Assembly (NCBI GenBank): GCA_943787785.1
Contig: CALSNT010000018.1
Coordinates: forward strand, 124,001-188,000
Source: an uncultured Paracoccaceae bacterium
Lineage (GTDB): Bacteria; Pseudomonadota; Alphaproteobacteria; Rhodobacterales; Rhodobacteraceae
DNA length: 64,000 nt
Direction of reading: 5' to 3'
Shown piece after piece: positions 40,276-50,195 of the stretch. How positions within the stretch are numbered: the first letter of the stretch is position 1; each line of letters begins with the position of its first letter. The translations under genes and the position numbers were made by a program. The notes under the pieces are model-generated. The model did no database searches. It saw only the letters and a list, made by a program, of their open reading frames with translations, and was not told the origin of the DNA.

Positions 40276-41487
40276 ATGAACCCGGAGCTTCCTTTGACCG
40301 ATTTCGCTGCCACTCGCGCTCAATTCCACCTGCCTGACGGAGTCGTTTATCTGGACGGCAACTCGCTGGGGCCGCTGCCGAAATCGGCAAGCGCGCGGGT
40401 TGCCAAGATGATGACGGATGAATGGGGTGAGTTGCTGATTACCGGCTGGAACAAGGCCGGGTGGATGGACATGCCGCGCCACGTCGGGGATCGGATCGGG
40501 CGGCTGATTGGCGCGCCCGAGGGCTCGGTCGTGATGGGCGACACGCTGTCGGTGAAGGTCTATCAGGCACTGGCGGCAGCGGTAGAAATGCGGCCCGATC
40601 GGCGGGTGATCCTGTCGGATTCCGGGAACTTTCCGTCGGATCTCTATATGGCTCAGGGGCTGATCGGGATGCTGGGCAGCGATTACGAGTTGCGCATCGT
40701 TGCGCCCGACAAAGTGGCCGAGGCGATCACCGATGAGGTCGCCGTGCTGATGCTGACCGAGGTGGATTACGGCACCGGGCGGCTGCACGACATGACCACG
40801 CTGACCGAACTTGCACACTCGGTCGGGGCGGTCACGGTCTGGGATCTGGCGCATACTGCCGGGGCGCTGCCGGTGGACCTGACGGCGGCCGGGGCGGATT
40901 TCGCCGTGGGCTGCACGTATAAATACCTTAATGGCGGGCCGGGCGCGCCGGCGTTCATTTACGTCGCCCCGCGCCACGCGCCACACATCCGCCCTGCCCT
41001 TGCGGGTTGGCTGGGCCATGACACGCCGTTCGCATTCGAACAGCGATATCGCGCCGGGCAAGGGATTGACCGGATGCGGGTGGGCACCCCACCAATCCTT
41101 CAGATGGTGGCACTGGAGGCGGCGTTGGATATCTGGGACGACATTGATCTGGATGACGTCCGCGCGCGCTCGATTGAATTGTCCGAACGGTTTCTGGTGG
41201 GGGTTGAGGCCGGATGCCCTGACCTGACGCTCGCCTCGCCGCGTGATCCGGCTGAGCGCGGCAGCCAGGTCTCGTTCCGGTTCGAGCATGGCTATGCGGC
41301 GATGCAGGCGATGATTGCCAATGGAGTGATCGGCGACTTTCGCGCCCCGGACATCATGCGGTTTGGCATCACGCCTCTTTACCTTGACGAAACCGATATC
41401 GACCAGGCTGTGGCGACCCTGACCCGAATACTGGAGAAACGCCTGTGGGATACGCCCGCCTTCAAGACCCGCGCCGCCGTGACCTGA
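40276..41487 (+). CDS. kynU: Kynureninase
   Basis: This 403-residue PLP enzyme cleaves kynurenine to anthranilate and alanine. Diagnostic segments are YLDGNSLGPLPK near the N-terminus, WDLAHTAGALPVDL carrying the PLP Asp, and the Schiff-base Lys in CTYKYLNGGPGAP (about residue 216). Length is normal for bacterial KynU. It is followed after eight bases by a GNAT gene and then kynA in the same direction. Anthranilate formed here could feed the 2-aminobenzoyl-CoA operon at 20102-33605. Confidence 0.92.
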   Translation: MNPELPLTDFAATRAQFHLPDGVVYLDGNSLGPLPKSASARVAKMMTDEWGELLITGWNKAGWMDMPRHVGDRIGRLIGAPEGSVVMGDTLSVKVYQALAAAVEMRPDRRVILSDSGNFPSDLYMAQGLIGMLGSDYELRIVAPDKVAEAITDEVAVLMLTEVDYGTGRLHDMTTLTELAHSVGAVTVWDLAHTAGALPVDLTAAGADFAVGCTYKYLNGGPGAPAFIYVAPRHAPHIRPALAGWLGHDTPFAFEQRYRAGQGIDRMRVGTPPILQMVALEAALDIWDDIDLDDVRARSIELSERFLVGVEAGCPDLTLASPRDPAERGSQVSFRFEHGYAAMQAMIANGVIGDFRAPDIMRFGITPLYLDETDIDQAVATLTRILEKRLWDTPAFKTRAAVT

Positions 41488-41495
41488 GATATGAC

Positions 41496-42017
41496 ATGAA
41501 CCGTCTTGCGAACCCATCCAAGCGCCAGTCCAACTGGCATGTGCGCCCCTATCGCGCCGAAGATGCCACTGCCCGCGCCGAGGTGTTTCGCCAGGCCGTC
41601 CAGAAAGGGGCCGCGGCGCATTACGATCAGGTGCAGCGCGATGCCTGGGCTGCGGGGCCGAGCGCGGACAGTCTGAAGGATCGATTGGCCCCGCAACTGG
41701 TGCTGGTCGCTGTGGACAGCGCAGGCAAGGTCATCGGCTTCTTTTCCCTCACGGATGCCGGGCTGGTCGATTTTGCCTACGTGATGCCTGATCTGCGCGG
41801 CTCAGGCTTGGCTGACCACTTGCTGGAACGGCTGACCGAAGCCGCCCGCGCGCGCGGGCTGAGCCGCCTGACGACCGAGGCGAGTCTTGTTGCGCGCAGT
41901 TTTTTCGCCCGCCACGGCTGGTCGGAGGAGCGTCGCCAGACGGTAACCAAGGGCGAAGCCCAACTCGACAATTTCGTGATGTCGCTGGACCTCGGAGCGG
42001 CGGAAACCGCCGCATGA
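41496..42017 (+). CDS. GNAT-family N-acetyltransferase
   Basis: The 173-residue protein has a GNAT fold: [17 protein letters not shown] at the start, a [21 protein letters not shown]-like acetyl-CoA P-loop ([10 protein letters not shown]) and a SFFARHGW segment. ATG 41496 replaces an earlier in-frame start inside kynU. It is coupled to kynA by an ATGA overlap. GNATs in kyn operons could acetylate an intermediate for detoxification. The substrate is unknown. Confidence 0.85.
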   Translation: MNRLANPSKRQSNWHVRPYRAEDATARAEVFRQAVQKGAAAHYDQVQRDAWAAGPSADSLKDRLAPQLVLVAVDSAGKVIGFFSLTDAGLVDFAYVMPDLRGSGLADHLLERLTEAARARGLSRLTTEASLVARSFFARHGWSEERRQTVTKGEAQLDNFVMSLDLGAAETAA

Positions 42018-42850
42018 GCACGCCCGAGGATCCGAGCCACGACGGGGCGAAGACGGATTTCTCGGACACGATGTCTTACGGCGATTACCTGCATCTTGAT
42101 GCGCTGCTAAGCGCACAGCACCCGATCAGCGACGCCCATGATGAGATGCTGTTTGTCGTGCAGCATCAGGTCTCGGAACTGTGGATGCGGCTGGCGCTGC
42201 ATGAGCTGGGCGCGGCGCGCTGCCTGATCGCGGCGGGTGATCTGCGCCCTGCCTTCAAGATGCTGGCGCGGGTGTCGCGGATATTCGAGCAGTTGAACAA
42301 TGCATGGGACGTGCTGCGCACAATGACCCCAAGCGACTACACGCGGTTTCGCGAAACGCTCGGTGCGTCCAGCGGGTTTCAGTCGCTGCAGTACCGGCTG
42401 ATTGAGTTTGCCGTCGGCAACCGCAATCCGGCAATGCTGAAGCCGCACGTACATGATGCAGATGCAGTTGCGGCGCTTGAGGCGGAGCTGGCGCGACCGT
42501 CGCTGTATGATGTGGCGCTGGATCGATTGGCGGCGGGCGGGATGCAGGTTCCGAAGTCGGTTCTGGACAGAGATCGTCGCGCGCCGCACCAACCGGACGC
42601 GGGCGTTGAGGCCGCCTGGGCCGAGGTCTATCGCGCGCCGGAAGTTCACTGGGAGCTGTACGAACTTGCCGAGAAACTGGTGGATTTCGAAGATTACTTT
42701 CGCCGTTGGCGCTTTAACCACGTGACCACCGTTGAACGGGTGATCGGACTGAAACGCGGCACAGGCGGCACCGGCGGCGTAAGCTACCTGCGCCGGATGC
42801 TGGAGGTAGAATTGTTTCCGGAGTTGTGGAGCGTTCGAACGGTGCTTTAG
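42014..42850 (+). CDS. kynA: Tryptophan 2,3-dioxygenase
   Basis: The 278-residue haem enzyme opens the indole ring of tryptophan to N-formylkynurenine. Family motifs visible are [31 protein letters not shown] and the proximal haem His in [13 protein letters not shown] (about residue 236), followed by the GTGGTGG loop. It is the last gene of kynU-GNAT-kynA. No kynB is adjacent; the cyclase-fold gene at 11224 or spontaneous deformylation could fill the gap. It converges on an HxlR regulator with a four-base overlap. Confidence 0.93.
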   Translation: MSTPEDPSHDGAKTDFSDTMSYGDYLHLDALLSAQHPISDAHDEMLFVVQHQVSELWMRLALHELGAARCLIAAGDLRPAFKMLARVSRIFEQLNNAWDVLRTMTPSDYTRFRETLGASSGFQSLQYRLIEFAVGNRNPAMLKPHVHDADAVAALEAELARPSLYDVALDRLAAGGMQVPKSVLDRDRRAPHQPDAGVEAAWAEVYRAPEVHWELYELAEKLVDFEDYFRRWRFNHVTTVERVIGLKRGTGGTGGVSYLRRMLEVELFPELWSVRTVL

Positions 42851-43539
42851 GCGACCAGCTTTTTCTGTTTGGCGAAGGGGCTAAGACCCAGCCAAGTCTG
42901 CATCGTTGCAGCGACCGCCCGTGATCCCAGCAGTTCCAGCTTTTCGCTTTCGCTGTCTATCGTTGCCAATCCCATCCAGATCGCCGTCATCGTCCGCAGA
43001 TCGGTTGTGACATAAAGGCTGACATCAAAGCCCGGATCGGACCAGCAAAGATCAACATCTCCGTCGGGTTCGATCACCAGCCACCAATGGCTTTTGGTCG
43101 ATGGAAGATCAGAGTACAGAAATTGAACCACCGTGCGTTCTGGCGGCAACGGCGCCGGGTTCAGATTGCGCCGCATGTCCCACATCAGCAACGACGGATC
43201 CAGATTGCGCAATGACACAGAGGATTCGACCCATTTCTGTCCCCAGTTTCCAAACGCTTCAATAACGGGGCGCAAATCCCGGCCTGCCGCGGTCAGATGG
43301 TATTCAAAGACGCCCTTTTCAGACCTGAGTGGTTTGCGCTGCACGATGCCTGCCAGTTCGAGCTCTTTGAGACGCGTCGATAAGAGCGCTGGCGACATTT
43401 TCGGGACCCCGCGGCGCAGGTCGTTGAACCGCGTTGTTCCGGCAATGAGTTCGCGCATCAGGACCATTGTCCACCGGGTGCACAAAACCTCGGCCGCCAT
43501 CGCAACCTGGCAAAACTGCTTGTATCCCGCATGTCCCAC
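42847..43539 (-). CDS. HxlR-family winged-helix regulator
   Basis: The 230-residue regulator has the HxlR core at its N-terminus: [49 protein letters not shown] and a wing [12 protein letters not shown]. An extra C-terminal domain of about 110 residues may bind a ligand. GTG 43539 with GGAG six bases upstream is preferred to the TTG at 43551. It is divergent from the DUF1330 gene at 43718, a likely target. Confidence 0.82.
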   Translation of the reverse strand: MGHAGYKQFCQVAMAAEVLCTRWTMVLMRELIAGTTRFNDLRRGVPKMSPALLSTRLKELELAGIVQRKPLRSEKGVFEYHLTAAGRDLRPVIEAFGNWGQKWVESSVSLRNLDPSLLMWDMRRNLNPAPLPPERTVVQFLYSDLPSTKSHWWLVIEPDGDVDLCWSDPGFDVSLYVTTDLRTMTAIWMGLATIDSESEKLELLGSRAVAATMQTWLGLSPFAKQKKLVA

Positions 43540-43717
43540 ATTGTTCTCCAATTCTTTCTTCGTCGAGCCTAGGGCCGCCGCGCGGCGTAGGCTAGTTCAG
43601 AAACTGTACCCATCGATTCAAACCGGTGACTGGATGCCGAGCCACCTGCTCCTGCATGGTCTGCGCGCAAGCCGGACTCATCAGAGTTTGCGGCGACAGA
43701 CCAACAGGAGACGAAAC

Positions 43718-44044
43718 ATGAGCGTTTTTTTGATCGCGGACATCAAGGTAACGAATGATAGCTGGATGCCAGAATATGCTGCGGAGGTTCACAAGTTAGT
43801 GGAAATGCATGGCGGCAAGTATCTGTCACGCAGTGGCAATATCGAAACACTGGAGGGGGCCGACAAGGAAAGCACATTGATCGCACTGCTTGAGTTTCCG
43901 TCCCGTGCTGCACTGGACGCGTTTGCCCAGGATCCGGCCTATGCGCCCTTCGGTCGGGCCCGTCAGGCGGGAAGCGTCAGCAATTTCCATCTGATCGACG
44001 ACACCGACATTGCCGGGCAGATTCCTTATCTGGCAGCGGGTTGA
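43718..44044 (+). CDS. DUF1330-family small protein
   Basis: The 108-residue protein of the dimeric ferredoxin-like DUF1330 family has VFLIADIKVTNDSWMPEY, GGKYLSRSG and LIALLEFPSRAALDAF. ATG 43718 follows a GGAG at seven bases. Longer upstream extensions of this frame run antisense through the regulator and are not real. Family members are small stress or metabolic proteins of unknown activity. It is probably controlled by the divergent HxlR protein. Confidence 0.85.
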   Translation: MSVFLIADIKVTNDSWMPEYAAEVHKLVEMHGGKYLSRSGNIETLEGADKESTLIALLEFPSRAALDAFAQDPAYAPFGRARQAGSVSNFHLIDDTDIAGQIPYLAAG

Positions 44045-44053
44045 TCGGGGCAG

Positions 44054-44749
44054 CTAGGTCACCTGTCCCAACCAGCGGTCGTAGTCGCTGACCAGAAGAT
44101 GGGTCGGGACGACGTCTTCTTCGATGTCCGCAAAGCGGCCGATGGGTTCGCGGAAGACGTTGTCGGTCAGATCGTCGTTAACGGTCGAGACCTCGCCAAT
44201 CAGCACATCACCACCCTCGCCCCAGAAGGCGTGCCAGTCGCCGGGCATGAGGGTCACGCTTTCGCCGGGGGCAAATTTCAGCACCTCGCCCGGGGCATAG
44301 TTGCGCGGGATCCCGTCGCAGATTACCCGCCCACCGCGATCGTCCGAACAAGTGCCGTCATCGGCTGAGCCGAATAGCTGGATCGCAAGGGTCGCCCCGC
44401 CCCGGTTGATGATATCTTCGGCCTTTATCACGTGGGTGTGCATCGGGCTGAGTTGGTCCTGACGGCTAATCAGCAGCTTTTCGGCATAGCACATGCCGCC
44501 TCCGCGTTGCAGGTCTGCCAGATCGCCGTTGCGCAGGGTGAACAGAAACAGCCCCATCTGATCGAAGCGGCCTTCGCCATAGTCGGTGATGTCCCAACCC
44601 ATGCGGGCCTCGATAATCCGGCTTGCGTCGTTGGCACGGGCTTTGAATGTGTCCGGCGTCCAGTAGGCAAACGGCGGCAGAACGAAACCGAAATGGCGGA
44701 TCATACCATCGGCCGATGACATGATGTCGTTAATGCGAGATCGTTTCAT
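44054..44749 (-). CDS. D-lyxose isomerase family cupin
   Basis: The 231-residue single-cupin protein matches the D-lyxose ketol-isomerase family. Metal ligands are visible in SPMHTHVIKAED (two His, one Glu) and in GDWHAFWGEGG. An FGFVLPPFAYW segment near the N-terminus is family-typical. It would interconvert D-lyxose/D-mannose with the corresponding ketose. No sugar pathway genes lie nearby, so its role here is unclear. Confidence 0.8.
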   Translation of the reverse strand: MKRSRINDIMSSADGMIRHFGFVLPPFAYWTPDTFKARANDASRIIEARMGWDITDYGEGRFDQMGLFLFTLRNGDLADLQRGGGMCYAEKLLISRQDQLSPMHTHVIKAEDIINRGGATLAIQLFGSADDGTCSDDRGGRVICDGIPRNYAPGEVLKFAPGESVTLMPGDWHAFWGEGGDVLIGEVSTVNDDLTDNVFREPIGRFADIEEDVVPTHLLVSDYDRWLGQVT

Positions 44750-44879
44750 GGCTGCTCCGAAGCTCTGGTCTGGTGTGCAATGCTAGCGCGCTGCCCGCTG
44801 ACGTCCAGTGGTCCAGAGAAACCGCGCGTCGTATCGGGTTTCCATGCCGCAGTGCGTTTGACTGCGTTTCGCGTCGGCG

Positions 44880-46349
44880 TCAGCCAAAAACCGAAAGGTC
44901 AATCTTGCGTCGCAGCAACTTCCCGTTGGCGCTGTATGGCAATCGATCCACCAGCGCGAATTTCCGCGGACGTTTGTCGGGCGATATCTTTGAGATACAA
45001 TACTGCCTCAGAGCCGCACTTTCTATACCCGGCGCAACGACGGCTGCAGCCACTTCCTGACCCAGTTCAAGGTCATCGAGGCCAATGACAGCAACGTCTT
45101 TGACGCCGGGCAACCTGGCAATCACGCTCTCCAACTCGGTGGCTGAAATACTGATACCGCCTCGAACGATCATATCCATTGAGCGCCCGAGAACGGTCAG
45201 AAAACCGTCCTCATCGACCATCCCGACATCACCCGTCATGCACCAGCCGTCGCCGAGTACCTCATTTGCAGGCCGTGTCGGCGCAATCAGGCGGCTTGGC
45301 GTCTTCGTGTGAATTCGCAGGGCGCCTTCAGTACCTTTCGGCAGGACGCGACCGCTCGGGTCAACAACGTCGACATGCATGCCGCTGTGGACCCGCCCGG
45401 AGGTTTCCGGGCGAAGCAAGACGTCCTCGCCAGCCAGAACGGAAACGAACCCGGAAAGACCTGATCCAAATGCCATGTTGTAACCGCTCGACAGGTTTCG
45501 ATAAGCGGCAATCTTGTCATCGGGAAGTGCTGGCCCACCGGATGAGCGCAACGAGCGGACGTTTTCAAGAAGCGGAACGTCCCGCGTCCCGACATCCGCG
45601 GCCATTGCCCGGATCACGCTGGGCGAGAGTGCGGTGTGCACCACCGGGTGGCTGAGCATCGCTTCAATGAGGTCGGATTGCGACGTCAGAACCGGATGAA
45701 ACCGAATGGGCAACCCGATAAGCAAATTTCGAAGGACGAGCATGATGGATGCCACGTACTGCAGCGGCAACGCGCACAAAGCTAACCCAAGCGGCATTTC
45801 AAGGTCCGCATCCCTGATGCCCCCCCAGGCAATCATCACATCATAGTCTACGGCATAGATTTTCGGAGAACCGGTGGTCCCTGATGAAGCCAACAACATT
45901 GCCGGGGCCGCAACCGCCGTCGAGACCGGGGCAAGGGTTGGTGTAGCTGCGTGTAGAAACTCAGGCGACCAGTCCAAATGCGCAAAGCCATCTCGTTCCG
46001 GGGAATTTGCCTCAACGAGTGCCAGCCGCGCACCGGAGGCTTGAAACATCCGCGCGCGTTCTTCGGCGCGCTGGCGAAAGTCCAGAACCAAGGGGCTGGC
46101 ACCCAGATACCAGTGTGCGAGGAACCCCAACACGGTGTCGATCGGATCGCGCAAACAGATCAAACCGACGTCGTTCTGCCCTATCCCGGCCTCGCGAAGG
46201 TGTCCGGCGATAACCGGCACCCGCTGTGCGATGTCCAAGGCCGTGAGCTCACGTTGACCATTGGCCAACGGCGGTCGATCCTGCCAGCCTGAGAGCCGCG
46301 AGAAGAAAGCCGCGCCGTAAGATGCGCAGCCGGCAAGAGCTTTTGACAT
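44880..46349 (-). CDS. AMP-dependent acyl-CoA synthetase/ligase
   Basis: The 489-residue ANL ligase has P-loop LLASSGTTGSPKIY (about residue 160), GWCMTGDVGMVDEDG, and the catalytic Lys in YSANGKLLRRKI. ATG 46349 follows GGAGG at four bases. The divergent A8 region and absence of operon partners prevent naming a substrate; long-chain, aryl or amino-acid activation are possible. It stands next to the tRNA-Cys gene. Confidence 0.85.
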   Translation of the reverse strand: MSKALAGCASYGAAFFSRLSGWQDRPPLANGQRELTALDIAQRVPVIAGHLREAGIGQNDVGLICLRDPIDTVLGFLAHWYLGASPLVLDFRQRAEERARMFQASGARLALVEANSPERDGFAHLDWSPEFLHAATPTLAPVSTAVAAPAMLLASSGTTGSPKIYAVDYDVMIAWGGIRDADLEMPLGLALCALPLQYVASIMLVLRNLLIGLPIRFHPVLTSQSDLIEAMLSHPVVHTALSPSVIRAMAADVGTRDVPLLENVRSLRSSGGPALPDDKIAAYRNLSSGYNMAFGSGLSGFVSVLAGEDVLLRPETSGRVHSGMHVDVVDPSGRVLPKGTEGALRIHTKTPSRLIAPTRPANEVLGDGWCMTGDVGMVDEDGFLTVLGRSMDMIVRGGISISATELESVIARLPGVKDVAVIGLDDLELGQEVAAAVVAPGIESAALRQYCISKISPDKRPRKFALVDRLPYSANGKLLRRKIDLSVFG

Positions 46350-46529
46350 TTTGCCTCCCCGACGCAGCAATTCAGCGCGCAGGTGACATCGCCACCAGCG
46401 TCATGTCAAATCTATGCTGGTCCGCGTGAACAGGGTCGTCGCGCGTCATCGGTCGCCCCCTTTAGTGACCTTAACCGCAGTCTTGCAGCATCGTCCAATC
46501 GCCCGTAGAAGGCCTGCACCACACCCTTG

Positions 46530-46603
46530 GGCGAGTTGGCGGAGTGGTTACGCAGCGGATTGCAAATCCGTGTACACCGGTTCGATTCCGGTACTCGCCT
46601 CCA
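46530..46603 (+). tRNA. tRNA-Cys (anticodon GCA)
   Basis: The cloverleaf closes with acceptor GGCGAGT/ACTCGCC, anticodon arm GCGGA/TCCGT with loop TTGCAAA (anticodon GCA at 46562-46564) and T arm CCGG-TTCGATT-CCGG. A genomic CCA ends the gene. It is a usual integration site for tyrosine-integrase islands, and an integrase fragment follows 124 bases downstream. Confidence 0.96.
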
Positions 46604-46727
46604 CTAAAGCATTGTTTATGTTGTGTTTTTTTCTGAGATCGCCTCAAAATTGTCATGACACACCCATAGCACACTTTTGTTGTGCTTCAGGTGATGATAG
46701 ATTGGGTCCAAAGACTTAGCAGTCAAG

Positions 46728-47375
46728 ATGGACCTGATGGCGTCAGAAACAGAACGCATCAACGAAAAACTGACCATCTACCGGCGCGGGTTCAGCTCGC
46801 GATGGCAGGCGCGCGTTCGGCTGCCAAGCGGTGAGTGGCATCGCTTCTCAACTGGCAAGGTAGACCTCGAGGACGCGAAAGAGGTCGCGCTCCAGCAATA
46901 CTACTCGATTGATTTTCGCACGAAAAACAAGCTGCCACCATCAACACGTAAGTTTCGCAGAGTTGCTGAGTTTGCTAAACAGCGCATGGCAGAAGAACTG
47001 GTCTCGGATGGCGGGCGCGTGGTCTTTCACGATTACATCACAGCTATCGATAAGTATCTCATCCCCTACTTCGGCAAGATGGATGTTGCGTCTATCAAGT
47101 TCAAAGACTTGCAAGCTTTTGACATCTGGCGCACTCAAAAGCTTGGCAGACAAGCAGCTCACAGCACGATCAACACACACAACTCAGCTTTGAACCGAGT
47201 TCTGGACGAAGCTGAGCAGCGTGGCTGGATCACAAGCTCTATTCGTCCGTCATTGATCAACAAGGGCAAATCAGCAGACAGTCGTGGCTCGTTCTCGGAA
47301 GAGGAATACAAGTTCGTCTACACGACGATGCGAACTTGGCATCAATCAGCACATCGTTGCGTTTACTGGTGCTAG
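46728..47375 (+). pseudogene. Truncated tyrosine-type site-specific integrase
   Basis: The 215-residue product holds the N-terminal arm-type domain (RRGFSSRWQARVRLPSGEW) and the core-binding SAM-like domain (FHDYITAIDKYLIPYFGKMD, INTHNSALNRVLDEAEQRGW). It then ends within the start of the catalytic domain (YKFVYTTMRTWHQSAHR). The Arg-His-Arg-Tyr active site is absent, and the sequence after about 47350 is unrelated. GC is clearly lower than in neighbours. It lies just after tRNA-Cys, as expected for an island integrase, so it marks a decayed or rearranged integration event. Confidence 0.85.
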
Positions 47376-47398
47376 GGTATTTGAGCGGCTCCGCAGTT

Positions 47399-47478
47399 AT
47401 TGGATAGGTTACCGCGCTACGAAGGCTACTCCATGCTCCTGCTGATCGGATTTGGTTTTGTCTTTTCTTATCCAATAG
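47399..47478. repeat. Short inverted repeat in the scar after the integrase fragment
   Basis: TATTGGATA at 47399-47407 and TATCCAATA at 47470-47478 are exact inverted copies 62 bases apart. The 47376-47516 interval has no gene and is AT-rich; it may be a deletion scar or remnant mobile element. The repeat could be chance. Confidence 0.35.
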
Positions 47479-47516
47479 GCCGCGGCTGACGGTTTGCCGC
47501 CAAGAGCCGTCCGTCG

Positions 47517-49176
47517 TCAGGGATTGGATACCTGCGCCGCGTCGGTCCCCACGTGCCCGCAAATCCTGCGCACCAAAGGCAAGGGGTCGTTGGGGGCACT
47601 GTTGCCTCGCCAGGCGATGTGCAGGTCGGGTCGCAGAATGAACAGGTCGCGCCCGTAGAGGTCGCGCAGCCGTTGGGATTTTATGAAAACTTCACTTACG
47701 GGTGCGCCGACGGCACGGAACGCTTCAACCAGATTTTTGGCGCCCTGTTGATCTTCTCCAAAGCGCAGCACCGTGAATTCACGGTTGAACTTATCCAAAA
47801 TCGACGTGCCCGATGCCAGCCACGCGTGGGGCAGTCGGACGCCTGTCCAGGCTGTTGGGTCGTAGGTTCTGAACAAGTGCTCCGGGCCGCCGGGCTCTTC
47901 GGCGATTACCGGGCTGCCGACGTATCGGTATCCAAGTTCGGCACCGATCATCTCGTTGGTTTTGCGCTGTTCAATATCGGCCACCCGGGTGAATTCGGCC
48001 CGCGCGGCGTCGGCATCAGCGCCGTCGACATCCAGCGAGGGCTGCCAAAGCGACCGCCACCTGCGGCGCCCGGCCGAGGCGTAGCGCGATGCGCCGATGT
48101 TGCGGTCGCCGACCTGTCGGCGCTCGACCTCGTAGGAGGCCAGCAGATGCGGCCCGCCCCCAGCCCTTCAGGGTCGCAGCAAGTTTCCACGAAAGATCCA
48201 CGGCGTCACCGATGCCGGTGTTCATGCCAAGTCCGCCGGTCGGGATCACCAGATGCACCGCGTCGCCGGCAAGAAACACGCGACCCCCGCCGTAGCTTTC
48301 GGCCAAGAGAAGGTTCTGCTTCCATTCCCCGACATAGAGCATCTCGTAATCCAGCGGTGTTCCCACAACCTGTTCAAACTGCTGCGCCATGGCCTGATCG
48401 CTGTCCACGATGGCATGAAGGGTCCAATGGCGCGTCGAATCCTGCATGATCAAGAAGGACTGGGCCGCATCGGCCACATGATAGTGCCGCCCGTGTCCGG
48501 GACCTGGCCCCATGGGCAGGCGGTCGAACAGGTCATCACAGCGGTAGAGTGCCTGCCGCATGCGCGCGATGTCACCCTCACCCGTCAGAGCGATGCCGAG
48601 GGCGTGACGCACCGGGCTGCCACCACCATCGCAACCGACGAGATAGTCCGCATGCACGGTTTCCAGCTCATCAGCCTGCGTCCGCACCCTTGCGGTCACG
48701 CCATTCGGGGTCTGGTCGAGCGCCTCAAAGCCGCAACCATAGACCACCCGAACCGTTGGCAGAGCTTCGGCAGCCGCCTTGAGCAGTGGTTCCAGCGTGT
48801 ATTGCGAAATCAACTGGTAGGGTTCGGCTGGCTGCGAGGTATCCTCGCATTTTGCAATGTCGGCCCGGGCGCGTGCGACGGATGGGTATTCAAGGTGCAG
48901 CCAGGGTTGCTGCGTCATCGACCGGATGATGTAGACGTCCATCGGCACGTCTGCTGACAGGCCAGCTGCGCGCACGCTTTGTGCCAGCCCCATACGACGG
49001 AATATTTCCATCGTTCGGGCGTTGCAGCGTTCCATCTTGGGCAGAAACTCGGGGCCCGGTTTCTTGTCGATCAACAGAACGTCGATGCCCTGCTGCCCAA
49101 GATCAATTGCCAGGGTCAGGCCAACGGGCCCGGCGCCAACGATCAAAACCTGAGCTTTCAGCACCGCGCATCCCAT
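47517..49176 (-). pseudogene. FAD-dependent aromatic-ring monooxygenase (PheA/MhpA type), one frameshift
   Basis: The N-terminal part has GAGPVGL near residue 16, the DG motif VGCDGGGSPVR and the flavin-closing GRVFLAGDAVHLVIPTGGLGMNTGIGDA. The frame breaks after KGWG at a C5 run, 48157-48161. Removing one base continues through GPHLLASYEVERRQV to a thioredoxin-like C-terminus, giving 552 residues. The type is a single-component class A hydroxylase acting on phenolic or related rings with NAD(P)H and O2. It is divergent from the class II aldolase, with an operator between them. Confidence 0.86.
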
Positions 49177-49250
49177 CAATTGCCAGCGCCAAACAGATTA
49201 CGCAGGACGAGGCAGGGTGCAAAACGCGATCGATGTGCGTTCTTTTAAGC

Positions 49251-49271
49251 GGAACGTCGTTCCATCGTTCC
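49251..49271 (-). promoter_or_regulatory. Palindromic operator between the monooxygenase and aldolase genes
   Basis: GGAACGTCGTTCC (49251-49263) is a perfect 13-base palindrome, followed by a further GTTCC half-site at 49267. The same GGAAC-N3-GTTCC core recurs in the 25-base elements at 51118, 56408 and 62929. The architecture suits an IclR-type or similar dimeric regulator controlling both divergent genes. Confidence 0.6.
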
Positions 49272-49324
49272 TTTGCCCGGGATCGAGACGCCCTTAGCAT
49301 CCAATCCATCACGGAGAGACCGCC

Positions 49325-50069
49325 ATGACTGCGACGTCCACAATCGAAGCGGCCAAAGATGCCCTCGTCATTGCAAGTCGCATACTTGCGCATGAGGGCG
49401 TTTGCGACGCGTTTGGCCATGTCAGCCTGCGCAATCCTGAAAACCCCGAGCGGTTTTTTTCTGGCCCGCGCAATCGCGCCCGAACTTGTGACCGGCGATG
49501 ACATCATCGAGTTCGCGCTTGACGGGACGGCCATCGAGGACACCCGGAAACCATTTCTGGAACGCTTCATCCACGGAACACTGATGGCGGCGCGCCCCGA
49601 TGTTCAATCCGTCGTCCACAGCCATTCGCGCGGTGTCATTCCGTTTGGCGTTACCGGAACACCGATCCGCCCGCTGTTGCACAGTTGTGGCGTGCTGGGT
49701 CACGACGTTCCTGTCTGGGACGCTGGCGATGCTTTCGGTGACACCAACCTGTTGATCTCAAGCAATGCCATGGGCGAGGATTTTGCCAAGCGGTTGGGCG
49801 GTGGGCGCGCCGCTCTGATGCGGGGTCATGGCTCGACCGTGATCGGGCGCTCGGTTCAGGAGGCTGTTTATACGGCCGTGTATCTTGACGTGAACGCTCA
49901 GCTTCAGGCAGCAGCCATGCAGTTGGGATCGGTGAAGTACCTGACTGATGGTGAGATTGATCTGATTCAGTCACGTCTTGGCGACGCCAAACCCGGCGAA
50001 GGGTATGACCGGACTTGGCAATATTGGGCGCGGCGCGCGGGCGTGGCAATCGATGGCCCGGTCCCTTGA
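49325..50069 (+). pseudogene. Class II aldolase/adducin family protein, one frameshift
   Basis: ATG 49325 starts MTATSTIEAAKDALVIASR with VCDAFGHVSLRNPENPERF, then breaks at a T7 run, 49454-49460. One base fewer yields LARAIAPELVTGDD and a 247-residue protein. Zinc ligands are visible in VHSHSRGVIPF and MRGHGSTVIG. Relatives catalyse retro-aldol or decarboxylation of hydroxylated acids, including 3-hydroxy-carboxylates. It shares the operator region with the divergent monooxygenase, and EamA follows in the same direction. Confidence 0.85.
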
Positions 50070-50195
50070 CGGCCGGGAAAACGGCGTCATAGCACGCGGC
50101 AGATACCGCGCCACGGTTTTCGCGCACTGGTCGAGATTGTCCGAGGTCGCAGATCGGATGCCCCGAGGCCAAACAGAAACAAGCAAAGGCCGGCC

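Noticed and set aside
40213-41517. 434-codon open frame antisense to kynU
   Set aside because: It mirrors the coding strand of a clear kynureninase; composition is Arg/His/Gln-rich with no family motifs, as expected for a high-GC shadow frame.
43133-43717. N-terminal extension of the DUF1330 frame
   Set aside because: It runs antisense through the HxlR gene; ATG 43718 with a ribosome site gives the family-typical length.
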